Below, in pieces: positions 13,881 to 26,990 of a stretch of 64,000 nucleotides of DNA. The position numbers and the translations under genes are program-made. Under the pieces are notes generated by a model. It had not been told where the DNA came from and made no database searches. It saw nothing but the letters and a program-made list of their open reading frames with translations. Every line of letters starts with the position of its first letter. Within the stretch, counting starts at the first letter, position 1. The DNA is taken from assembly GCA_964016885.1 (NCBI GenBank), contig OZ024759.1, positions 1,439,001 through 1,503,000 of the forward strand, read 5' to 3'. The stretch comes from Eledone cirrhosa. Taxonomy: Eukaryota > Mollusca > Cephalopoda > Octopoda > Eledonidae.

Positions 13881-14706
13881 TGACAAAGTCTATATTAGTA
13901 ACATGACAAAGTCTATATTAGTAACATGACAGTCTATATTAGTAACATGACACAGTCTATATTAGTAACATGACAAAGTCTATATTAGTAACATGACACA
14001 GTCTATATTAGTAACATGACACAGTCTATATTAGTAACATGACACAGTTTATATTAGTAACATGACAAAGTCTATATTAGTAACATGACAAAGTCTATAT
14101 TAGTAACATGGCAGTCTATATTAGTAACATGACAAAGTCTATATTAGTAACATGACACAGTCTATATTAGTAACATGACAAAGACTCTATTAGTAACATG
14201 ACAAATTCTATATTAGTAACATGACAGTCTATATTAGTAACATGACAAAATCTATATTAGTAACATGACAGTCTATATTAGTAACATGACAAAGTCTATA
14301 TTAGTAACATGACAGTCTATATTGTACCATGACACAGTCTATATTAGTAACATGACATAGTCTATATTAGTAACATGACAAAGTCTATATTAGTAACATG
14401 ACAGTCTATATTGTAAAATGACACAGTCTATATTAGTAACATGACACAGTCTATATTAGTAACATGACAGTCTATATTAGTAACATGACACAGTCTATGT
14501 TAGTAACATGACACAGTCTATATTAGTAACATGACAGTCTATATTAGTAGCATGGCAATGTCTATATTAGTAACATGACACAGTCTATATTAGTAACAAG
14601 ACTTAGTCTATATTAGTAACATGACATAGTCTATATTAGTAGCATGACAAAGTCTATATTAGTAACATGACAAAGTCTATATTAGTAACATGACACAGTC
14701 TATCTT
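13546..14706. repeat. HOR core copy 1 (reference form)
   Basis: Three consecutive 21-bp units open the core; the second ends AAAATG and the third has the head ACAGTCC. Then come CCG at 13658, ATCACACAG, GGCAAAG, ACAAGGCCT with AATATG, ACTCT at 14184, a TATTGTACCATG 20-bp unit, a TATTGTAAAATG 20-bp unit, GGCAATG, CAAGACTT at 14597 and TATCTT at 14701. The spacings 526, 413 and 104 bp define the reference core. This is the leftmost copy with the AACAAGACTTAG unit. It differs slightly from others, with one TATGTT unit just before GGCAATG. Confidence 0.9.
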
Positions 14707-16105
14707 AGTAACATGACAAAGTCTATATTTGTAACATGACACAGTCTATATTAGTAACATGACAAAGTCTATATTAGTAGCATGACAAAGTCTATATTAG
14801 TAACATGACACAGTCTATATTAGTAACATGACAAAGTCTATATTAGTAACATGACAAAGTCTATATTAGTAACATGACAAAGTCTATATTAGTAACATGA
14901 CAAAGTCTATATTAGTAACATGACACAGTCTATATTAGTAACATGACAGTCTATATTAGTAGCATGACAAAGTCTATATTAGTAACATGACAAAGTCTAT
15001 ATTAGTAACATGACACAGTCTATATTAGTAACATGACACAGTCTATATTAGTAACATGACAGTCTATATTAGTAACATGACAAAGTCTATATTAGTAACA
15101 TGGCAAAGTCTATGTTAGTAACATGACAAAGTCTATATTAGTAACATGACAAAGTCTATATTAGTAACATGCCAAAGTCTATATTAGTAGCATGACAAAG
15201 ACTATATTAGTAGCATGACACAGTCTATATTAGTAACATGACAAAGTCTATATTAGTAACATGACACAGTCTATATTAGTAACATGACAGTCTATATTAG
15301 TAACATGACAAAGTCTATATTAGTAACATGACAAAGTCTATATTAGTAACATGACACAGTCTATATTAGTAACATGACAGTCTATATTAGTAACATGACA
15401 AAGTCTATATTAGTAACATGACAAAGTCTATATTAGTAACATGACAAAGTCTATATTAGTAACATGACAAAGTCTATATTAGTAGCATGACACAGTCTAT
15501 ATTAGTAACATGACAAAGTCTATATTAGTAACATGACAAAGTCTATATTAGTAGCATGACACAGTCTATATTAGTAACATGACAAAGTCTATATTAGTAA
15601 CATGACACAGTCTATATTAGTAACATGACAAAGTCTATATTAGTAACATGACACTGTCTATATTAGTAACTTGACAAAGTCTATATTAGTAACATGACAC
15701 AGTCTATATTAGTAACATGACAGTCTATATTAGTAACATGACAAAGTCTATATTAGTAGCATGACACAGTCTATATTAGTAACATGACAAAGTCTATATT
15801 AGTAACATGACACAGTCTATATTAGTAACATGACACAGTCTATATTAGTAACATGACAAAGTCTATATTAGTAGCATGACAAAGTCTATATTAGTAACAT
15901 GACACAGTCTATATTAGTAACATGACAAAGTCTATATTAGTAGCATGACAACGTCTATATTAGTAACATGACAAAGTCTATATTAGTAACATGACAGTCT
16001 ATATTACTAACATGACAGTCTATATTAGTAAAATGACAGTCCATATTAGTAGCATGACAAAGTCTATATTAGTAACATGACAAAGTCTATATTAGTAACA
16101 TGACA
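14707..16105. repeat. Type I arm
   Basis: It follows core 1 and carries the type I signature: a short ACAGT unit ending GTAGC, GGCAAAGTCTATGTT, GCCAAAG, and a unique AAAGACTATATTAG (ACTAT at 15201). It ends with ACACTGT, AACTTGAC and ACAACGTC before the next ACACCGTC. A related arm lies 2,088-2,157 bp to the right; relative to it, this one has one extra unit near 15.03 kb and lacks three units near 15.63 kb. Confidence 0.8.
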
Positions 16106-16125
16106 CCGTCGATATTAGTAACATG
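16104..16125. repeat. Lineage marker monomer CCGTCGAT
   Basis: The usual ACACCGTCTAT unit has one further change, giving CCGTCGAT and a second CpG. It is seen only at 16106, 18263, 20500, 22655 and 28392 (position of CCG). That set matches the descendants of the first and second large duplications, so it works as a lineage tag. Confidence 0.85.
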
Positions 16126-16370
16126 ACACAGTCTATATTAGTAACATCACACAGTCTATATTAGTAACATGACAAAGTCTATATTAGTAACATGGCAAAG
16201 TCTATATTAGTAACATAACAAAGTCTATATTAGTAACATGACAAAGTCTATATTAGTAACATGGCAAAGTCTATATTAGTAACATGACAAAGTCTATATT
16301 AGTAACATGACAAGGTCTATATTATTAACATGACACACTCTATATTAATAACATGACAAAGTCTATATTA

Positions 16371-16636
16371 GTAACATGACAGTCTATATTGTAAAATGAC
16401 ACAGTCTATATTAGTAACATGACACAGTCTATATTAGTAACATGACAGTCTATATTAGTAACATGACACAGTCTATGTTAGTAACATGACAAAGTCTATA
16501 TTAGTAACATGACAGTCTATATTGTAAAATGACACAGTCTATATTAGTAACATGACACAGTCTATATTAGTAACATGACAGTCTATATTAGTAACATGAC
16601 ACAGTCTATGTTAGTAACATGACACAGTCTATATTA
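16371..16636. repeat. 133-bp local duplication inside a left-truncated core
   Basis: The group TATTGTAAAATG (20 bp), two ACACAGT units, ACAGT, an ACACAGT unit with TATGTT, and ACAAAGT is repeated once. GTAAAATG stands at 16391 and again at 16524, 133 bp apart. In copy B the pair is at 20785 and 20916, 131 bp apart, owing to a 2-bp head change. The cores here (CAAGACTT at 16708 and 21100) lack AAAGACTCT; their left part is replaced by a segment with ACACTCTATATTAATAAC. Confidence 0.82.
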
Positions 16637-16707
16637 GTAACATGACAGTCTATATTAGTAGCATGGCAATGTCTATATTAGTAACATGACACAGTCTATA
16701 TTAGTAA

Positions 16708-16817
16708 CAAGACTTAGTCTATATTAGTAACATGACATAGTCTATATTAGTAGCATGACAAAGTCTATATTAGTAACATGACAAAGTCTATATTAGTAAC
16801 ATGACACAGTCTATCTT
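16708..16817. repeat. Left-truncated core, right end
   Basis: CAAGACTT at 16708 and TATCTT at 16812 keep the 104-bp spacing, but no AAAGACTCT lies 413 bp upstream. It is followed by a type I arm that starts with a TATATTTGTAAC unit. Confidence 0.82.
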
Positions 16818-18262
16818 AGTAACATGACAAAGTCTATATTTGTAACATGACACAGTCTATATTAGTAACATGACAAAGTCTATATTAGTAGCATGACAAA
16901 GTCTATATTAGTAACATGACACAGTCTATATTAGTAACATGACAAAGTCTATATTAGTAACATGACAAAGTCTATATTAGTAACATGACAAAGTCTATAT
17001 TAGTAACATGACAAAGTCTATATTAGTAACATGACACAGTCTATATTAGTAACATGACAGTCTATATTAGTAGCATGACAAAGTCTATATTAGTAACATG
17101 ACAAAGTCTATATTAGTAACATGACACAGTCTATATTAGTAACATGACAGTCTATATTAGTAACATGACAAAGTCTATATTAGTAACATGGCAAAGTCTA
17201 TGTTAGTAACATGACAAAGTCTATATTAGTAACATGACAAAGTCTATATTAGTAACATGCCAAAGTCTATATTAGTAGCATGACAAAGACTATATTAGTA
17301 GCATGACACAGTCTATATTAGTAACATGACAAAGTCTATATTAGTAACATGACACAGTCTATATTAGTAACATGACAGTCTATATTAGTAACATGACAAA
17401 GTCTATATTAGTAACATGACAAAGTCTATATTAGTAACATGACACAGTCTATATTAGTAACATGACAGTCTATATTAGTAACATGACAAAGTCTATATTA
17501 GTAACATGACAAAGTCTATATTAGTAACATGACAAAGTCTATATTAGTAACATGACAAAGTCTATATTAGTAGCATGACACAGTCTATATTAGTAACATG
17601 ACAAAGTCTATATTAGTAACATGACAAAGTCTATATTAGTAGCATGACACAGTCTATATTAGTAACATGACAAAGTCTATATTAGTAACATGACACAGTC
17701 TATATTAGTAACATGACAAAGTCTATATTAGTAACATGACAAAGTCTATATTAGTAACATGACACAGTCTATATTAGTAACATGACAAAGTCTATATTAG
17801 TAACATGACACTGTCTATATTAGTAACTTGACAAAGTCTATATTAGTAACATGACACAGTCTATATTAGTAACATGACAGTCTATATTAGTAACATGACA
17901 AAGTCTATATTAGTAGCATGACACAGTCTATATTAGTAACATGACAAAGTCTATATTAGTAACATGACACAGTCTATATTAGTAACATGACACAGTCTAT
18001 ATTAGTAACATGACAAAGTCTATATTAGTAGCATGACAAAGTCTATATTAGTAACATGACACAGTCTATATTAGTAACATGACAAAGTCTATATTAGTAG
18101 CATGACAACGTCTATATTAGTAACATGACAAAGTCTATATTAGTAACATGACAGTCTATATTACTAACATGACAGTCTATATTAGTAAAATGACAGTCCA
18201 TATTAGTAGCATGACAAAGTCTATATTAGTAACATGACAAAGTCTATATTAGTAACATGACA

Positions 18263-18965
18263 CCGTCGATATTAGTAACATGACACAGTCTATATTAGTA
18301 ACATCACACAGTCTATATTAGTAACATGACAAAGTCTATATTAGTAACATGGCAAAGTCTATATTAGTAACATAACAAAGTCTATATTAGTAACATGACA
18401 AGGCCTATATTAGTAATATGACACAGTCTATATTAGTAACATGACAAAGTCTATATTAGTAACATGACAGTCTATATTAGTAACATGACAAAGTCTATAT
18501 TAGTAACATGACAAAGTCTATATTAGTAACATGACAGTCTATATTAGTAACATGACACAGTCTATATTAGTAACATGACAAAGTCTATATTAGTAACATG
18601 ACACAGTCTATATTAGTAACATGACACAGTCTATATTAGTAACATGGCACAGTTTATATTAGTAACATGACAAAGTCTATATTAGTAACATGACAAAGTC
18701 TATATTAGTAACATGACACAGTCTATATTAGTAACATGACAAGGCCTATATTAGTAACATGACACAGTCTATATTAGTAACATGACAAAGTCTATATTAG
18801 TAACATGACAGTCTATATTAGTAACATGACAAAGTCTATATTAGTAACATGGCACAGTCTATATTAGTAACATGACAGTCTATATTAGTAAAATGACAGT
18901 CCATATTAGTAGCATGACAAAGTCTATATTAGTAACATGACAAAGTCTATATTAGTAACATGACA
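18263..18965. repeat. Short HOR link between two ACACCGTC markers (703 bp)
   Basis: Two CCG markers, 18263 and 18966, are 703 bp apart. The same link occurs at 22655-23358 (703 bp) and, with a 253-bp insertion and a 2-bp loss, at 28392-29346 (954 bp). The 701-bp links at 10630 and 12012 are the same arrangement two bases shorter, ACAGT standing in place of a GCACAGT unit. Confidence 0.85.
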
Positions 18966-20019
18966 CCGTCTATATTAGTAACATGACACAGTCTATATTA
19001 GTAACATCACACAGTCTATATTAGTAACATGACAAAGTCTATATTAGTAACATGGCAAAGTCTATATTAGTAACATGACAAAGTCTATATTAGTAACATG
19101 ACAAGGCCTATATTAGTAATATGACACAGTCTATATTAGTAACATGACAAAGTCTATATTAGTAACATGACAGTCTATATTAGTAACATGACAAAGTCTA
19201 TATTAGTAACATGACAAAGTCTATATTAGTAACATGACAGTCTATATTAGTAACATGACACAGTCTATATTAGTAACATGACAAAGTCTATATTAGTAAC
19301 ATGACACAGTCTATATTAGTAACATGACACAGTCTATATTAGTAACATGACACAGTTTATATTAGTAACATGACAAAGTCTATATTAGTAACATGACAAA
19401 GTCTATATTAGTAACATGGCAGTCTATATTAGTAACATGACAAAGTCTATATTAGTAACATGACACAGTCTATATTAGTAACATGACAAAGACTCTATTA
19501 GTAACATGACAAATTCTATATTAGTAACATGACAGTCTATATTAGTAACATGACAAAATCTATATTAGTAACATGACAGTCTATATTAGTAACATGACAA
19601 AGTCTATATTAGTAACATGACAGTCTATATTGTAAAATGACACAGTCTATATTAGTAACATGACACAGTCTATATTAGTAACATGACAGTCTATATTAGT
19701 AACATGACACAGTCTATATTAGTAACATGACATAGTCTATATTAGTAACATGACAAAGTCTATATTAGTAACATGACAGTCTATATTGTAAAATGACACA
19801 GTCTATATTAGTAACATGACACAGTCTATATTAGTAACATGACAGTCTATATTAGTAACATGACACAGTCTATATTAGTAACATGACACAGTCTATATTA
19901 GTAACATGACAGTCTATATTAGTAGCATGGCAATGTCTATATTAGTAACATGACACAGTCTATATTAGTAACAAGACTTAGTCTATATTAGTAACATGAC
20001 ATAGTCTATATTAGTAGCA
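18854..20019. repeat. Expanded core (67 bp longer), cut at its right end
   Basis: CCG at 18966, ACTCT at 19492 (526 bp) and CAAGACTT at 19972 (480 bp instead of 413). The extra 67 bp equal two 23-bp units and one 21-bp unit. They lie near 19620-19720, where the TATTGTACCATG unit is replaced by a second TATTGTAAAATG run. The core ends early, passing to ACACTGT at 20046 where CTATCTT would be expected, because a duplication junction falls at 20020-20047. Confidence 0.88.
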
Positions 20020-23000
20020 TGACAAAGTCTATATTAGTAACATGACACTGTCTATATTAGTAACTTGACAAAGTCTATATTAGTAACATGACACAGTCTA
20101 TATTAGTAACATGACAGTCTATATTAGTAACATGACAAAGTCTATATTAGTAGCATGACACAGTCTATATTAGTAACATGACAAAGTCTATATTAGTAAC
20201 ATGACACAGTCTATATTAGTAACATGACACAGTCTATATTAGTAACATGACAAAGTCTATATTAGTAGCATGACAAAGTCTATATTAGTAACATGACACA
20301 GTCTATATTAGTAACATGACAAAGTCTATATTAGTAGCATGACAACGTCTATATTAGTAACATGACAAAGTCTATATTAGTAACATGACAGTCTATATTA
20401 CTAACATGACAGTCTATATTAGTAAAATGACAGTCCATATTAGTAGCATGACAAAGTCTATATTAGTAACATGACAAAGTCTATATTAGTAACATGACAC
20501 CGTCGATATTAGTAACATGACACAGTCTATATTAGTAACATCACACAGTCTATATTAGTAACATGACAAAGTCTATATTAGTAACATGGCAAAGTCTATA
20601 TTAGTAACATAACAAAGTCTATATTAGTAACATGACAAAGTCTATATTAGTAACATGGCAAAGTCTATATTAGTAACATGACAAAGTCTATATTAGTAAC
20701 ATGACAAGGTCTATATTATTAACATGACACACTCTATATTAATAACATGACAAAGTCTATATTAGTAACATGACAGTCTATATTGTAAAATGACACAGTC
20801 TATATTAGTAACATGACACAGTCTATATTAGTAACATGACAGTCTATATTAGTAACATGACAGTCTATGTTAGTAACATGACAAAGTCTATATTAGTAAC
20901 ATGACAGTCTATATTGTAAAATGACACAGTCTATATTAGTAACATGACACAGTCTATATTAGTAACATGACAGTCTATATTAGTAACATGACACAGTCTA
21001 TGTTAGTAACATGACACAGTCTATATTAGTAACATGACAGTCTATATTAGTAGCATGGCAATGTCTATATTAGTAACATGACACAGTCTATATTAGTAAC
21101 AAGACTTAGTCTATATTAGTAACATGACATAGTCTATATTAGTAGCATGACAAAGTCTATATTAGTAACATGACAAAGTCTATATTAGTAACATGACACA
21201 GTCTATCTTAGTAACATGACAAAGTCTATATTTGTAACATGACACAGTCTATATTAGTAACATGACAAAGTCTATATTAGTAGCATGACAAAGTCTATAT
21301 TAGTAACATGACACAGTCTATATTAGTAACATGACAAAGTCTATATTAGTAACATGACAAAGTCTATATTAGTAACATGACAAAGTCTATATTAGTAACA
21401 TGACAAAGTCTATATTAGTAACATGACACAGTCTATATTAGTAACATGACAGTCTATATTAGTAGCATGACAAAGTCTATATTAGTAACATGACAAAGTC
21501 TATATTAGTAACATGACACAGTCTATATTAGTAACATGACAGTCTATATTAGTAACATGACAAAGTCTATATTAGTAACATGGCAAAGTCTATGTTAGTA
21601 ACATGACAAAGTCTATATTAGTAACATGACAAAGTCTATATTAGTAACATGCCAAAGTCTATATTAGTAGCATGACAAAGACTATATTAGTAGCATGACA
21701 CAGTCTATATTAGTAACATGACAAAGTCTATATTAGTAACATGACACAGTCTATATTAGTAACATGACAGTCTATATTAGTAACATGACAAAGTCTATAT
21801 TAGTAACATGACAAAGTCTATATTAGTAACATGACACAGTCTATATTAGTAACATGACAGTCTATATTAGTAACATGACAAAGTCTATATTAGTAACATG
21901 ACAAAGTCTATATTAGTAACATGACAAAGTCTATATTAGTAACATGACAAAGTCTATATTAGTAGCATGACACAGTCTATATTAGTAACATGACAAAGTC
22001 TATATTAGTAACATGACAAAGTCTATATTAGTAGCATGACACAGTCTATATTAGTAACATGACAAAGTCTATATTAGTAACATGACACAGTCTATATTAG
22101 TAACATGACAAAGTCTATATTAGTAACATGACAAAGTCTATATTAGTAACATGACACAGTCTATATTAGTAACATGACAAAGTCTATATTAGTAACATGA
22201 CACTGTCTATATTAGTAACTTGACAAAGTCTATATTAGTAACATGACACAGTCTATATTAGTAACATGACAGTCTATATTAGTAACATGACAAAGTCTAT
22301 ATTAGTAGCATGACACAGTCTATATTAGTAACATGACAAAGTCTATATTAGTAACATGACACAGTCTATATTAGTAACATGACACAGTCTATATTAGTAA
22401 CATGACAAAGTCTATATTAGTAGCATGACAAAGTCTATATTAGTAACATGACACAGTCTATATTAGTAACATGACAAAGTCTATATTAGTAGCATGACAA
22501 CGTCTATATTAGTAACATGACAAAGTCTATATTAGTAACATGACAGTCTATATTACTAACATGACAGTCTATATTAGTAAAATGACAGTCCATATTAGTA
22601 GCATGACAAAGTCTATATTAGTAACATGACAAAGTCTATATTAGTAACATGACACCGTCGATATTAGTAACATGACACAGTCTATATTAGTAACATCACA
22701 CAGTCTATATTAGTAACATGACAAAGTCTATATTAGTAACATGGCAAAGTCTATATTAGTAACATAACAAAGTCTATATTAGTAACATGACAAGGCCTAT
22801 ATTAGTAATATGACACAGTCTATATTAGTAACATGACAAAGTCTATATTAGTAACATGACAGTCTATATTAGTAACATGACAAAGTCTATATTAGTAACA
22901 TGACAAAGTCTATATTAGTAACATGACAGTCTATATTAGTAACATGACACAGTCTATATTAGTAACATGACAAAGTCTATATTAGTAACATGACACAGTC

Positions 23001-24411
23001 TATATTAGTAACATGACACAGTCTATATTAGTAACATGGCACAGTTTATATTAGTAACATGACAAAGTCTATATTAGTAACATGACAAAGTCTATATTAG
23101 TAACATGACACAGTCTATATTAGTAACATGACAAGGCCTATATTAGTAACATGACACAGTCTATATTAGTAACATGACAAAGTCTATATTAGTAACATGA
23201 CAGTCTATATTAGTAACATGACAAAGTCTATATTAGTAACATGGCACAGTCTATATTAGTAACATGACAGTCTATATTAGTAAAATGACAGTCCATATTA
23301 GTAGCATGACAAAGTCTATATTAGTAACATGACAAAGTCTATATTAGTAACATGACACCGTCTATATTAGTAACATGACACAGTCTATATTAGTAACATC
23401 ACACAGTCTATATTAGTAACATGACAAAGTCTATATTAGTAACATGGCAAAGTCTATATTAGTAACATGACAAAGTCTATATTAGTAACATGACAAGGCC
23501 TATATTAGTAATATGACACAGTCTATATTAGTAACATGACAAAGTCTATATTAGTAACATGACAGTCTATATTAGTAACATGACAAAGTCTATATTAGTA
23601 ACATGACAAAGTCTATATTAGTAACATGACAGTCTATATTAGTAACATGACACAGTCTATATTAGTAACATGACAAAGTCTATATTAGTAACATGACACA
23701 GTCTATATTAGTAACATGACACAGTCTATATTAGTAACATGACACAGTTTATATTAGTAACATGACAAAGTCTATATTAGTAACATGACAAAGTCTATAT
23801 TAGTAACATGGCAGTCTATATTAGTAACATGACAAAGTCTATATTAGTAACATGACACAGTCTATATTAGTAACATGACAAAGACTCTATTAGTAACATG
23901 ACAAATTCTATATTAGTAACATGACAGTCTATATTAGTAACATGACAAAATCTATATTAGTAACATGACAGTCTATATTAGTAACATGACAAAGTCTATA
24001 TTAGTAACATGACAGTCTATATTGTAAAATGACACAGTCTATATTAGTAACATGACACAGTCTATATTAGTAACATGACAGTCTATATTAGTAACATGAC
24101 ACAGTCTATATTAGTAACATGACATAGTCTATATTAGTAACATGACAAAGTCTATATTAGTAACATGACAGTCTATATTGTAAAATGACACAGTCTATAT
24201 TAGTAACATGACACAGTCTATATTAGTAACATGACAGTCTATATTAGTAACATGACACAGTCTATATTAGTAACATGACACAGTCTATATTAGTAACATG
24301 ACAGTCTATATTAGTAGCATGGCAATGTCTATATTAGTAACATGACACAGTCTATATTAGTAACAAGACTTAGTCTATATTAGTAACATGACATAGTCTA
24401 TATTAGTAGCA
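20020..24411. repeat. Large tandem duplication 1, copy B (4.39 kb)
   Basis: It repeats 15626-20019 in the same orientation, with the junction inside 20020-20047. It includes CCGTCGAT at 20500 and 22655, CAAGACTT at 21100, a TATATTTGTAAC unit near 21230, CCG at 23358 and CAAGACTT at 24364. The right limit is at 24438, where copy A reads ACACTGT and copy B reads ACACAGT. Confidence 0.9.
21100..21209. repeat. Left-truncated core, right end (copy B)
   Basis: CAAGACTT at 21100 and TATCTT at 21204 are the duplicate of the 16708 copy, at an offset of 4,392 bp. Confidence 0.82.
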
Positions 24412-24473
24412 TGACAAAGTCTATATTAGTAACATGACAAAGTCTATATTAGTAACATGACACAGTCTATCTT
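23246..24473. repeat. Expanded HOR core, complete (1,228 bp)
   Basis: CCG 23358, ACTCT 23884, CAAGACTT 24364, TATCTT 24468. It carries the same 67-bp expansion as the core at 18854 but reaches its normal right end. Confidence 0.9.
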
Positions 24474-25941
24474 AGTAACATGACAAAGTCTATATTAGTA
24501 ACATGACACAGTCTATATTAGTAACATGACAAAGTCTATATTAGTAGCATGACAAAGTCTATATTAGTAACATGACACAGTCTATATTAGTAACATGACA
24601 AAGTCTATATTAGTAACATGACAAAGTCTATATTAGTAACATGACAAAGTCTATATTAGTAACATGACAAAGTCTATATTAGTAACATGACACAGTCTAT
24701 ATTAGTAACATGACAGTCTATATTAGTAGCATGACAAAGTCTATATTAGTAACATGACAAAGTCTATATTAGTAACATGACACAGTCTATATTAGTAACA
24801 TGACACAGTCTATATTAGTAACATGACAGTCTATATTAGTAACATGACAAAGTCTATATTAGTAACATGGCAAAGTCTATGTTAGTAACATGACAAAGTC
24901 TATATTAGTAACATGACAAAGTCTATATTAGTAACATGCCAAAGTCTATATTAGTAGCATGACAAAGTCTATATTAGTAGCATGACACAGTCTATATTAG
25001 TAACATGACAAAGTCTATATTAGTAACATGACACAGTCTATATTAGTAACATGACAGTCTATATTAGTAACATGACAAAGTCTATATTAGTAACATGACA
25101 AAGTCTATATTAGTAACATGACACAGTCTATATTAGTAACATGACAGTCTATATTAGTAACATGACAAAGTCTATATTAGTAACATGACAAAGTCTATAT
25201 TAGTAAAATGACAAAGTCTATATTAGTAACATGACAAAGTCTATATTAGTAGCATGACACAGTCTATATTAGTAACATGACAAAGTCTATATTAGTAACA
25301 TGACAAAGTCTATATTAGTAGCATAACACAGTCTATATTAGTAACATGACAAAGTCTATATTAGTAACATGACACAGTCTATATTAGTAACATGACAAAG
25401 TCTATATTAGTAACATGACAAAGTCTATATTAGTAACATGACACAGTCTATATTAGTAACATGACAGAGTCTATATTAGTAACATGACACTGTCTATATT
25501 AGTAACTTGACAAAGTCTATATTAGTAACATGACACAGTCTATATTAGTAACATGACAGTCTATATTAGTAACATGACAAAGTCTATATTAGTAGCATGA
25601 CACAGTCTATATTAGTAACATGACAAAGTCTATATTAGTAACATGACACAGTCTATATTAGTAACATGACACAGTCTATATTAGTAACATGACAAAGTCT
25701 ATATTAGTAGCATGACAAAGTCTATATTAGTAACATGACACAGTCTATATTAGTAACATGACAAAGTCTATATTAGTAGCATGACAACGTCTATATTAGT
25801 AACATGACAAAGTCTATATTAGTAACATGACAGTCTATATTACTAACATGACAGTCTATATTAGTAAAATGACAGTCCATATTAGTAGCATGACAAACTC
25901 TATATTAGTAACATGACAAAGTCTATATTAGTAACATGACA
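24474..25941. repeat. Type I arm (1,468 bp)
   Basis: It has the ACAGT plus GTAGC unit, GGCAAAGTCTATGTT, GCCAAAG, ACACTGT with AACTTGAC, and ACAACGTC. Its length equals that of the arm at 30462-31929, its copy in duplication 2. Confidence 0.85.
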
Positions 25942-26990
25942 CCGTCTATATTAGTAACATGACACAGTCTATATTAGTAACATCACACAGTCTATATTAG
26001 TAACATGACAAAGTCTATATTAGTAACATGGCAAAGTCTATATTAGTAACATAACAAAGTCTATATTAGTAACATGACAAGGCCTATATTAGTAATATGA
26101 CACAGTCTATATTAGTAACATGACAAAGTCTATATTAGTAACATGACAGTCTATATTAGTAACATGACAAAGTCTATATTAGTAACATGACAAAGTCTAT
26201 ATTAGTAACATGACAGTCTATATTAGTAACATGACACAGTCTATATTAGTAACATGACAAAGTCTATATTAGTAACATGACACAGTCTATATTAGTAACA
26301 TGACACAGTCTATATTAGTAACATGGCACAGTTTATATTAGTAACATGACAAAGTCTATATTAGTAACATGACAAAGTCTATATTAGTAACATGGCAGTC
26401 TATATTAGTAACATGACAAAGTCTATATTAGTAACATGACACAGTCTATATTAGTAACATGACAAAGACTCTATTAGTAACATGACAAATTCTATATTAG
26501 TAACATGACAGTCTATATTAGTAACATGACAAAATCTATATTAGTAACATGACAGTCTATATTAGTAACATGACAAAGTCTATATTAGTAACATGACAGT
26601 CTATATTGTACCATGACACAGTCTATATTAGTAACATGACATAGTCTATATTAGTAACATGACAAAGTCTATATTAGTAACATGACAGTCTATATTGTAA
26701 AATGACACAGTCTATATTAGTAACATGACACAGTCTATATTAGTAACATGACAGTCTATATTAGTAACATGACACAGTCTATATTAGTAACATGACACAG
26801 TCTATATTAGTAACATGACAGTCTATATTAGTAGCATGGCAATGTCTATATTAGTAACATGACACAGTCTATATTAGTAACAAGACTTAGTCTATATTAG
26901 TAACATGACATAGTCTATATTAGTAGCATGACAAAGTCTATATTAGTAACATGACAAAGTCTATATTAGTAACATGACACAGTCTATCTT
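25830..26990. repeat. HOR core copy 2
   Basis: CCG 25942, ACTCT 26468, CAAGACTT 26881, TATCTT 26985, with reference spacings. Near 25895 one unit reads ACAAACTC, a private change. Confidence 0.9.

Larger units (their letters stand above)
15626..20019. repeat. Large tandem duplication 1, copy A (4.39 kb)
   Basis: This block repeats immediately to the right at 4,394 then 4,392 bp. Marker pairs are CTG 15654/20048, CCGTCGAT 16106/20500 and 18263/22655, CAAGACTT 16708/21100 and 19972/24364, and CCG 18966/23358. The one length change found is 2 bp: an ACACAGTCTATGTT unit near 16464 is ACAGTCTATGTT near 20859. Left of 15626 the copies diverge. Confidence 0.9.
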
